Assembly: GCA_030043175.1 (NCBI GenBank)
Contig: JASHYD010000118.1
Coordinates: forward strand, 1-6,203
Direction: 5' to 3'
Origin: Xanthobacteraceae bacterium
GTDB lineage: Bacteria; Pseudomonadota; Alphaproteobacteria; Rhizobiales; Xanthobacteraceae
DNA length: 6,203 nucleotides
Below are positions 1-6,048 of the stretch, piece by piece. A model generated the notes under the pieces. That model ran no database searches, was not told the origin of the DNA, and saw nothing but the letters and a program-made list of their open reading frames with translations. Position numbers and translations under genes: made by a program. How positions within the stretch are numbered: position 1 is the stretch's first letter; each line of letters starts with the position of its first letter.

Positions 1-21
1 CTCCCCTTCGTTGAAGGGGGG
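1..21. repeat. G/C-rich hairpin at the left edge
   Basis: CCCCTTC (3-9) and GAAGGGG (13-19) are perfect inverted arms around the loop GTT. A T-G wobble and a C-G pair extend the stem to 9 pairs (1-9 with 13-21). No T-tract follows on either strand, so it is not a clear intrinsic terminator. It may be a palindromic intergenic repeat or the end of an upstream unit cut by the window edge. Its role is unknown. Confidence 0.45.
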
Positions 22-107
22 GACGTCGCGGATAACAGCGCGTCCCGTTCACACAGCTGCAATTCCGCATCGGAGCCGCTTATGGCGCGGGGCAAAGCGA
101 GATTGTC

Positions 108-2276
108 GTGCCGCTATACGAAGACATACACGAAGACAACGGTCTGGTTCGCGATATCATTGCACGCAAGCGCGCCGAGGAGGCGCAGGCGCGTCTCGCC
201 GCCATCGTCGCATCGTCAGCCGATGCGATTATAGGCAAGACGCTCGACGGTAGGGTTACGAGTTGGAATGAAGCTGCCGAGCGGATGTTCGGCTGGTCGG
301 CCACGGAAATGATTGGGCAGTCCATTCGGCGCCTGATTCCGGCTGATCAGCAGGCCGAGGAGGACACGATCCTTGCGCGCATGGCTCGAAGCGAGTCCAT
401 CGAGCACCACGAGATGACGCTCCTCTCCAAGGATGGCCGAACCTTCGACGCGTCAATCACGATCTCGCCGACACGAGATACCGAAGGCCGCAATATCGGC
501 TGTTCGAAGATCGTCCGCGACATCACACAGCGCAAGCGAACGGAGGCGCGACTTGCTGAGCGCGAGGCCCAGCTGGCACTGTTCGTCGAGCATGCGCCGG
601 CCGCCATCGCCATGTTCGATCCCGAGATGCGTTATCTGGCCGCCTCGCGCCGCTATGTTTTTGATTTCCGGCTGCCACCTGACATCGAGCTCATCGGCCG
701 TTCGCATTATGAGATATTCTCCGATATTCCGCCGCGCTGGCGGGAGATTCATGCCCGGGTGCTTGCAGGCGAGGAACTCGCTCATGAAGAGGACCCATTC
801 CTGCGTTTGGATGGTCGCACCGACTGGTGCCGGTGGCTGATGAAGCCATGGCGCACCGCCGAGGGCCAGATTGGCGGCGCGCTGCTATTTAGCGAAGTGA
901 TAACCGAACAGGTCGCAGGCAGGCGCGCTCTCGCCGACAGCGAGGCGCGGTTCCGGGCCACGTTCGAGAATGCGGCGGTCGGAATCGCGCACTTCGACCC
1001 CGACTTCAGGTGGCTCAGGGTGAACGAGGCGCTGTGCCGCATTTTAGGCTACCGGGCCGATGAATTGGTCACTAAGTCTTTGGAGGAGATCAACCACCCG
1101 GACGATCTGCGGACTTGTCTTGCCCATGTCGCGCGCATGCGCGATCGAAAGATCGAGAGCTTTGGCATGGACAAGCGCTACCGGCGCAAGGACGGCTCAA
1201 TGGTCTGGACGCGGCTGACTAACGGCTGCGTGCGCAAGAGCGATGGGTCAATTGACTATTTCGTCTGTATGTTTGAAGACATTTCAGCGCGCAAACAGGC
1301 CGAGGAGGAAGTACTTAAGAGTGAGAAACGCTTCAGGTCCTCGGTCCTTCACTCGCCATTGCCAACCCTCTTGTTCGATGACAAGGAACAAATCCTCGCT
1401 CTCAGCCAAAGCTGGCTCGAGCAAACCGGCTATTCGAAGGAGGAGTTGCGCCGCATCGAGGACTGGACGGCTCGAGCCTGTGTGGAACGCTCAGGCGAAG
1501 TGCTTGAACAGGTCCGACAGATTATTTCAACAGAGTCGGAGGCGCGGTCCGCCGAAGTGATGATCCACGCCAAAGACGGTCGCGAACGTCTTTGGAGTTT
1601 TGTTTCCTCTGGCCTCGGAGCCCAGTCGGATGGAAGACGTCTGTTTGTCTGCGTTGCTCAAGATGTGACCGAGCGGAAAGCTCGCGAAGAGCAGGTTCAG
1701 CTTCTGATGCGTGAGGTCAATCATCGCGCCAAGAACATGCTCAGTCTCGTGCAGGCAATCGCCCGCCAAACCGCGGCCCGTGAGCCTGAAGGCTTTATCG
1801 GGTGCTTCACTGAGCGCATTCAGGCGCTCGCAGCCAATCAGGATCTGCTGATCCGCAACGAGTGGCAGGGTGTCGATGTCGAGGATTTGGTGCGCGCCCA
1901 GCTCGCGCACTTTGCGGATCTCGTCGGGTCTCGCATCGCTGTGGGTGGCCCAAAGGTGCATCTGAACGCAGCAGCCGCGCAAGCAATCGGTCTGGCACTG
2001 CACGAGCTTGCCACAAATGCTGGCAAATACGGAGCGCTTTCGGTGCCCTGCGGCCACGTCGACGTGTGTTGGCGGGCTGACGGCGATATCTTCGCCATGA
2101 ATTGGACTGAGCGCAATGGGCCGCCCGTGTCACATCCTGAGCGGCGTGGCTTCGGTAGCACCGTCATCGAGTCGATCGCGAAGCGGACCGTCGGCGGAGA
2201 GGTCCAGCTCGATTACGCTCCATCGGGTCTCATGTGGGGCTTGACCTGCCCGGAGGCGAACGCGCTGGAGAGTTAG
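108..2276 (+). CDS. Soluble HWE-family sensor histidine kinase with four PAS domains
   Basis: Predicted cytoplasmic sensor kinase that autophosphorylates on His and passes the phosphate to an unknown response regulator. With the GTG start at 108 it has 722 residues and no membrane segment. PAS repeats lie at about 29-146, 151-268, 278-397 (with the NHPDD signature of PAS_3-type folds) and 405-526, each of the first, third and fourth ending in a D-[IV]-[ST]-x-R-K linker. The HWE core follows: REVNHRAKN with phosphoacceptor His539, N-box HELATNAGKYG with Asn637, the defining W-x-E at Trp666-Thr-Glu668, and a glycine box RRGFGS at 679-684. The start is doubtful: GTG108 has only a weak GCGAG upstream. 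The frame is open back to 36, but stops lie at 12-14 and 33-35. The first residues (GLVRDIIARKRAEEAQ) look like the tail of a lost PAS domain, so the gene may be 5'-truncated. There is no LOV Cys motif (NCRFLQ) and no FixL-like heme-PAS signature, so the ligands are unknown. Confidence 0.93.
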   Translation: MPLYEDIHEDNGLVRDIIARKRAEEAQARLAAIVASSADAIIGKTLDGRVTSWNEAAERMFGWSATEMIGQSIRRLIPADQQAEEDTILARMARSESIEHHEMTLLSKDGRTFDASITISPTRDTEGRNIGCSKIVRDITQRKRTEARLAEREAQLALFVEHAPAAIAMFDPEMRYLAASRRYVFDFRLPPDIELIGRSHYEIFSDIPPRWREIHARVLAGEELAHEEDPFLRLDGRTDWCRWLMKPWRTAEGQIGGALLFSEVITEQVAGRRALADSEARFRATFENAAVGIAHFDPDFRWLRVNEALCRILGYRADELVTKSLEEINHPDDLRTCLAHVARMRDRKIESFGMDKRYRRKDGSMVWTRLTNGCVRKSDGSIDYFVCMFEDISARKQAEEEVLKSEKRFRSSVLHSPLPTLLFDDKEQILALSQSWLEQTGYSKEELRRIEDWTARACVERSGEVLEQVRQIISTESEARSAEVMIHAKDGRERLWSFVSSGLGAQSDGRRLFVCVAQDVTERKAREEQVQLLMREVNHRAKNMLSLVQAIARQTAAREPEGFIGCFTERIQALAANQDLLIRNEWQGVDVEDLVRAQLAHFADLVGSRIAVGGPKVHLNAAAAQAIGLALHELATNAGKYGALSVPCGHVDVCWRADGDIFAMNWTERNGPPVSHPERRGFGSTVIESIAKRTVGGEVQLDYAPSGLMWGLTCPEANALES

Positions 2277-2289
2277 GAACATGAGCAAG

Positions 2290-2307
2290 TGGGCCCCAAG
2301 CGGCCCA
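2290..2307 (+). terminator. Weak hairpin 13 bases after the first kinase stop
   Basis: TGGGCC (2290-2295) pairs with GGCCCA (2302-2307) around a six-base loop. Its place just after the stop codon suits a transcript end, but no T-run follows, so it is at best a poor intrinsic terminator or an RNA-stabilising hairpin. Confidence 0.25.
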
Positions 2308-2357
2308 GCAAATAGACAATCGCCCGCGGTGATCTCAAGCACAAATAGCTGCATCAC

Positions 2358-2654
2358 GTGGCGTTGCCGGCCGAAAAGGTGCGGACCCCGAACAGTGAGG
2401 GGATATTTTGCGCTACCGGTGTCCTACCAGCGGGACCGCTCACGTACTGGCCGTGCCGCGATGACAGCGACTCCGTGGTGTTCTGTTTTGCTACGGCGGA
2501 AGACGCGGAGGCTTCTGCCAACCGCTTCGGTGGTGCGGGTCTGCGGGAGACTGAGGCAAATCTCTGCAGGTTCCTCAGGGGACATTCACTCGCACACAAG
2601 GGCAGCCGCACTGCGCGGCTCAGCCTGTTGCCCTCTCGCGCGACCGCAGGGTAG
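2358..2654 (+). CDS. Possible small hypothetical protein, doubtful
   Basis: GTG-started frame of 98 residues. The middle (about residues 38-60) contains DSDSVVFCFATAEDAEA followed by an NRFGG segment. This alternation of a hydrophobic strand, an acidic/Ala helix and a terminal R-F-G-G looks like a folded domain, and reminds me of small rhizobial proteins of unknown function whose C-terminus has a phenylalanine-rich strand followed by RFGG. The first 35 residues and the Arg/Ser-rich tail look non-coding. There is no good Shine-Dalgarno sequence before GTG 2358, and a stop at 2346 limits upstream extension. It may be the remnant of a decayed gene. The family resemblance is from memory and unverified. 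Confidence 0.25.
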   Translation: MALPAEKVRTPNSEGIFCATGVLPAGPLTYWPCRDDSDSVVFCFATAEDAEASANRFGGAGLRETEANLCRFLRGHSLAHKGSRTARLSLLPSRATAG

Positions 2655-2678
2655 CGAGGCGCACTTGCTGCCCGGAGC

Positions 2679-4485
2679 TCATGATCCCCATCCCGACTCA
2701 AGCGCACCTGTGGTCGGGCAGGTCAAGCGCCAGATCACGCCGGAGCGCGCGTAATCGAGCTCAACCTTCCCATTTACGCTGAGAGCCGCCATCGCTTTTA
2801 TGACAACAGTGCCGAACCCACGCCGCTCCGGTGCAGACACGGGCGGCCCGTCGCGCTCGGTCCAGCTCATGGCGAGGGCGCCGTTGTCGGTCGCCCAAAA
2901 GACGTCGACACGACCCTTGTCTGTCGAGAGTGCCCCGTATTTCCCGGCGTTGGTGGCAAGCTCGTGGAGCGCGAGCCCGATTGCTTGCGCACTAGACGCA
3001 TTCAAACGCAGCTTTGGGCCATCCAGGACGATGCGAGAACCAATCAAATCCACGAAATGCAACAGTTGAGCGCGGACCAGGTCCTCGATCTCCACTCCTC
3101 TCCATTCGTTCCGCACGAGCAGCTCCTGATTGGCCGACAGCGCCTGGATGCGTTCGGAGAAGCGTTCAGCGAAATCTTCGGGGTTCTTTGTGGTGGTCTG
3201 GCGAGCGATTGCGTCTACGACGCTAAGCACGTTCTTGGCGCGGTGATTGACCTCGCGCATGAGGAGGTGCTCCCTTTCCTCGCGCTCCTTGCGTTCTGTA
3301 ACGTCTGCAACGGTGCCGACGAAGTTCACCGCCCGTCGCTCACGCCCGGCCCCCTCAAAATCGGCAAGCCCATGAGCCTCGACCCAACGCACCTCGCCAT
3401 CACGCCGCCGAATTCGGTACTCATGCGCGTAGGGTTTTGGATCGGCGGCATTGAGAGCTGCCTCGCGGTCCGCCCAAACCCTTTCCAGGTCGTCCGGATG
3501 CACCCGCTTTATGAACTCCTCGATCGACGTCTCGTCATGGGTGAAATCGAAAATTTCCTTCAGGCGCGTGTCTACCAAGATCAGGCGGCGGCGCGGATCG
3601 TACTGCCACCACCCGAGTCGGGTCGCATTGAGGGCAAGCCGGAGTCGTGCGTTGCTCGCCTCGAGAGCCTGCTCCGCCCGCTTGCGCGCGGTGAGATCCT
3701 GGGTCACGACTGTGTGTCGCAACGGCCGACCCAACTCGTCACGGATAGCGTTCACCGTTGTCCGCGCCCAAACAACCGTTCCGTCTTTGCGGATATAGCG
3801 TTTTTCCACATCGAAAACGTCTGATTCACCGGCGTCCAGGCGTAAAGCCAACTCGTGGCTCTCCTCGCGATCGTCGGGATGGGTCAGGTCGGGCACGGTC
3901 CGGGCGAGCAATTCCGCCTCGTTTAGCCCACGAGTTTGCACATCGCGGCATTGACGCGGAGGGGGCGCTTCCGGGTTCGACCTCGAACTTGCCTACGCTA
4001 CTGATATTGAACATGGCACGGAACGTCGCTTCGTGCCCAAGGCGCGTCTGAACCTCGGCGAGTTCCGCACCGCGCTCTTCAACGCGGTGTTCCAGCCCGC
4101 GGCTAAGCTCTTGGTAGCCTTCAATGGCAAAGCGCATCCCAGCGATGAGGATCGCGGTGGAAAGTGTCGCCAGGATAAACAGCAGCAAGGTGAGCACTTC
4201 GCCCGGGTGTTCAATGTAAAAAGACCAGCGGGGCGGCAGCAGGTATAAATTGGCCGCGGCAGCGCTGAGGACGGTGCAAAGAAGGCCAGCACGGAACCCG
4301 CTGATCAGCGTTGTAATAATGACCGCGGGAAAGAACGTAATGTACGGAACGCCCACAACATATGGATCGATGGCGACCCGCAACGCCAGCGCAAGCGCAG
4401 CAGACAGGAGAGCCAGGGCATAGGCCCCGACGGTTCCCGGGCGCAGCGCAGGAATATCAACGTAAATTGCCGCTGGCCTACGCAT
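2679..4485 (-). pseudogene. DUF4118 membrane HWE histidine kinase, frame broken twice
   Basis: Membrane-bound sensor kinase read in three frames. Adding one base at each of two sites gives a continuous protein of 602 residues. Starting at ATG 4485 (GGGGAG ribosome binding site at 4495-4500, spacer 9), residues 16-116 form a DUF4118/KdpD-like module with four hydrophobic helices (about 20-39, 48-61, 67-83, 96-116). A charged helical linker spans about 122-152. The first PAS (about 153-268) is interrupted: the frame shifts within the G run 3961-3966, and again near 3926, where the middle frame meets a stop. Only LRVNAAMCKLVG is read in the middle frame. The second PAS is about 279-398. The HWE core has REVNHRAKN with His415, an N-box with Asn513 and W-x-E at Trp542/Glu544, all intact. 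The restored PAS aligns with the third PAS of the neighbouring kinase (LRVN-A-C-L-G then HPDD). It could be a true pseudogene, a split gene or an assembly error. A frame-compatible TTG at 4542 lacks a ribosome binding site and was not chosen. Confidence 0.85.
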
Positions 4486-4702
4486 TTCGCGAAGCTCCCC
4501 GCGGATCCCATCTCCTGCTAGCAGGCTGACCGGCACTACCAAGGAGCCGTTTGACGGCTATTTCTAACACAGCAAGAGCATACGCGTGAGGATAACGCAG
4601 GCTAGGCCGCTCGAAAAAAGCGAGGCGCTTTCTGAAGGACGCCTGCTGCTCCAAATCGCTACCTTGCGCATCACTGATGCGCTCGTTGCCCACGAGACGC
4701 AT
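4478..4702 (-). CDS. Unrecognised 74-residue protein overlapping the kinase start
   Basis: ATG at 4702 is preceded by GAGGTG (4708-4713 on the minus strand), a strong match to the anti-16S site, with a five-base spacer. The stop TAG (4478-4480) lies inside the kinase start region, so the two frames overlap by 8 bases (ATGCGTAG), an arrangement typical of translational coupling. The protein is basic and has no signal peptide. A hydrophobic helix-like stretch YALAVLEIAVKRLLG lies around residues 41-55, and the C-terminus is Arg-rich. I recognise no family. If real, it would be made with the membrane kinase and might act on it, but that is inference. Third-position G/C is only moderate, and the plus-strand frame starting at GTG 4586 has similar composition, so the evidence rests on the ribosome binding site and the overlap. 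Confidence 0.42.
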   Translation of the reverse strand: MRLVGNERISDAQGSDLEQQASFRKRLAFFERPSLRYPHAYALAVLEIAVKRLLGSAGQPASRRWDPRGASRNA

Positions 4703-4721
4703 ATCTGCACCTCATATGGAA

Positions 4722-4731
4722 AACCGCGGTT
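4722..4731. promoter_or_regulatory. Perfect palindrome AACCGCGGTT upstream of the small ORF
   Basis: A ten-base perfect palindrome starts 9 bases upstream of the ribosome binding site of the 74-residue ORF on the minus strand. The position would suit an operator for a dimeric regulator. It is short enough to occur by chance, and I found no convincing promoter hexamers around it. Confidence 0.2.
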
Positions 4732-5039
4732 CCGATTGAGTCGCAGGCTGTGGCTCGCCACGCGGCTGTACAGGCTCTCAGATCCGCACGTTCTTGGGCC
4801 CGCCGTGCGCTCGATATGACTGTAGGTCGTTTAGTTCCGAGAATGTCTGTTATCGGAAGCAAAGGACGGTAGAGCGCCCCGTGGGTCCGCCTCGGATCTC
4901 CTCACCGGTTCTCAGTAAACGTGCAGCGCCAGCGAATCTGGTGCCATCTAAAATCGGTAGCAGGCGGATCGGACCATCCCGACCGAAATATTGCTCTCGA
5001 TCGAGTGCCGTCTGACTTCATTCTAATGGAGTTCCGGCA
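4732..5039. other. Stretch without a recognisable gene
   Basis: No ORF here has a supporting ribosome binding site or a recognisable product. A short plus-strand frame (open from 4873, GTG at 4921, stop at 5071-5073, 50 residues) has a protein-like translation containing HLKSVAGGSDHPDRNIALDR, but no family I know. A minus-strand frame from TTG 5258 to 4902 (118 residues) covers the same bases. CTGTACAG at 4766-4773 is an eight-base palindrome of no known role. The stretch may be a decayed gene. Confidence 0.45.
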
Positions 5040-5279
5040 TTGCCGCTCTCTCAGCTCGGAAAACTTGAGGTAAGCCACCGGCAGATCGAGGAGGGCTTCG
5101 CAGCCATCGGTGCCGTCATGACCGAGGTGCGCGACCTTGTCGCCGTCAATTGGTTGCCGAGGATTGCGCCGAAAGAATATGAGGTGGCAGGCCAACGGCA
5201 CGCCAAACAAGGAGCAGGCATCGCGACCGGCCACAATAAAAGCAGCGAGGTGACCCAATTTGGCAGCCTTGTTATATAA
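5040..5279 (+). CDS. Possible small hypothetical protein, 79 residues
   Basis: TTG at 5040 is preceded by GGAG (5028-5031) with an eight-base spacer. From about 5067 to 5170 most codons end in G or C (roughly 28 of 34 by hand count), clearly more than in the opposing minus-strand frame. The translation has an amphipathic helix-like region (RQIEEGFAAIGAVMTEVRDL, residues about 14-33) followed by a WLPRI turn. The last 25 residues look less protein-like. I recognise no family. The 50-residue frame ending at 5073 overlaps it by 34 bases in another phase, so both may be pieces of one frameshifted gene. The 118-residue minus-strand frame is the main alternative. The stop codon TAA (5277-5279) lies at the predicted -10 box of the next unit. 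Confidence 0.33.
   Translation: MPLSQLGKLEVSHRQIEEGFAAIGAVMTEVRDLVAVNWLPRIAPKEYEVAGQRHAKQGAGIATGHNKSSEVTQFGSLVI
5249..5277 (+). promoter_or_regulatory. Rhizobial housekeeping-type promoter
   Basis: GGTGAC (5249-5254) and TTATAT (5272-5277) are separated by exactly 17 bases. Against the rhizobial sigma-70 consensus CTTGAC-N17-CTATAT this matches 4/6 and 5/6. The surrounding DNA is unusually A/T-rich for the window. Transcription would start near 5284 and read through two short ORFs to the terminator at 5516-5547, giving an RNA of roughly 265 bases. Confidence 0.5.
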
Positions 5280-5318
5280 GATGCCTATGAAAGGTATAGC
5301 TGTTTTGGCCTACAAGGC

Positions 5319-5372
5319 ATGGTAGACAGCCGCCAACCCCGCTATCAGCAGGGCCTGAAGGATGGAATATGA
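5319..5372 (+). CDS. Possible 17-residue leader peptide
   Basis: ATG 5319 opens the short frame MVDSRQPRYQQGLKDGI. Its stop TGA (5370-5372) shares the ATGA overlap with the start of the following 52-residue ORF, the classic arrangement for translational coupling. The only purine-rich element, AAGG at 5314-5317, is one base from the ATG and too close to be a good ribosome binding site. The same frame continues from the 79-residue ORF stop at 5277-5279 without interruption. It shows no run of one amino acid, so no attenuation signal. Function unknown. Confidence 0.25.
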   Translation: MVDSRQPRYQQGLKDGI

Positions 5373-5527
5373 CGGAATTGGAAGAAGCTGAGCTACGACT
5401 CCGCCGAGCAAGAGCTCAGCTCCAGTGGGCAGCGAGGCAAAACGACTACGAGCTTGAGCAGGCTCTGGCCTGCGAGAGTCATCGTTGCTGGGTTGAGGTC
5501 GAACGGCTGAAAGAACGGGTGGCGTAG
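5369..5527 (+). CDS. Small helical/coiled-coil protein, 52 residues, unknown function
   Basis: ATG 5369 has AAGGA (5358-5362) six bases upstream, a near-ideal ribosome binding site. The translation is highly charged and almost free of helix breakers (no Pro or Gly): it opens MTELEEAELRLRRARAQLQW, has ELEQALACESHRCW in the middle (Cys35, Cys40, Trp41) and ends VEVERLKERVA. It should form one long amphipathic helix or a helical hairpin, possibly a coiled coil. There is no signal peptide or membrane segment. The gene sits between a promoter at 5249-5277 and an intrinsic terminator whose stem includes its stop codon, so it looks like the main product of its own unit. I recognise no characterised family; rhizobial genomes carry many small proteins of this kind. 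A DNA-, RNA- or protein-binding adaptor role is possible, but nothing here proves it. Confidence 0.62.
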   Translation: MTELEEAELRLRRARAQLQWAARQNDYELEQALACESHRCWVEVERLKERVA

Positions 5528-5547
5528 GCGCCGCCCGCGTTATTTTT
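5516..5547 (+). terminator. Intrinsic terminator overlapping the 52-residue ORF stop
   Basis: CGGGTGGCG (5516-5524) pairs with CGCCGCCCG (5529-5537) with one G-T wobble around the loop TAGG. The stem is nine pairs, followed after two bases by TTATTTTT (5540-5547). The loop begins with the TAG stop (5525-5527), so translation reaches the stem before termination. This is the best terminator in the window. Confidence 0.75.
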
Positions 5548-6048
5548 AATCGAAAATCTTTGACCGACTGATGGCTCCCGGGTTACGTCGCCGACGCTCC
5601 GCAAGCGTCCTAAGGCAATGCGTCCGTCAAAAGATATGACCGGGCAGTTCATAATGTAGACGAGACATGGTTACTATCTTCTGGTGCATCCGTCCGACGC
5701 TGAACCTTGCACGAGATGATTGGGCGCAGCAGCGGACGCGAATGATGGTTTGATTCACGACGCTCGTTTGCCCTGTGGATTGCGCTCTCTTCGACTATCG
5801 AACCATCTTCCGAGTCGTTCGGGAATCGTGGCGCGGCGATGCACACACGCCCCAAGGCGCGCGAGCACTTTCGCGGCGTTACCGATCGGAATGATGACCG
5901 AGCGACGAGGACTCGCGTTCGCGCGTGAATCGCGGAGGCATACGGCGGCCCATGTCCGCATTCACTGTGAGTTTCGGAGGATAACCAGACGTAGCGTGGG
6001 TACAAAGAAAGGGCAGGAAACGAACGCAGAGCCGGCTGCCCCGACTTG
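5548..6048. other. Gene-free stretch before the ABC protein remnant
   Basis: No coding region is supported in these 500 bases. Frames on both strands are open for 60-150 codons, but their translations are Arg/Ser/His-rich, lack ribosome binding sites and match nothing I know. The longest, on the plus strand from 5720, runs antisense through the ABC protein remnant. The ATG-started minus frame 5961-5755 has no Shine-Dalgarno sequence. A perfect hairpin, GACGCT (5593-5598) with AGCGTC (5604-5609), has no T-run. Confidence 0.55.

Larger units (their letters stand above)
2277..2678. other. Spacer between two convergent kinase genes
   Basis: About 400 bases between two stop codons that face each other. 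Several overlapping ORFs run through it on both strands. Most have Arg/Ser/Pro-rich low-complexity translations typical of non-coding G/C-rich DNA, including the one opening with ATG 2281 directly after the first kinase. A small hairpin near 2290 and one weak candidate ORF at 2358-2654 are listed separately. I see no RNA gene or mobile-element end. Confidence 0.6.

Noticed and set aside
453..2167. Long antisense and out-of-frame ORFs over the first kinase
   Set aside because: They are shadows of a well-supported coding frame in G/C-rich DNA and have no motifs of their own.
2277..2300. GGAAC at 2277 as the -35 of an EcfG stress promoter
   Set aside because: No CGTT follows at 16-18 bases. The minus-strand GGAAC at 4729-4733 fails for the same reason.
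2281..2754. ATG-started 157-codon frame directly after the first kinase
   Set aside because: The translation is Arg/Ser/Ala-rich and non-globular, it overlaps the 3' end of the opposite kinase, and I recognise no motif. The ATG position near the kinase stop is probably chance.
2964..3824. 286-codon plus-strand ORF across the second kinase
   Set aside because: It lies antisense to conserved PAS and HWE motifs, including the phosphoacceptor His region, and its translation matches nothing known.
4545..4559. AGCCGT-TTG-ACGGCT hairpin as a terminator
   Set aside because: Only a weak ATTTCT follows on the plus strand, no plus-strand gene ends there, and it sits inside the candidate 74-codon ORF.
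5281..5325. ATG 5281 frame encoding a 14-residue peptide
   Set aside because: There is no ribosome binding site and the ATG would be at or before the expected transcription start.
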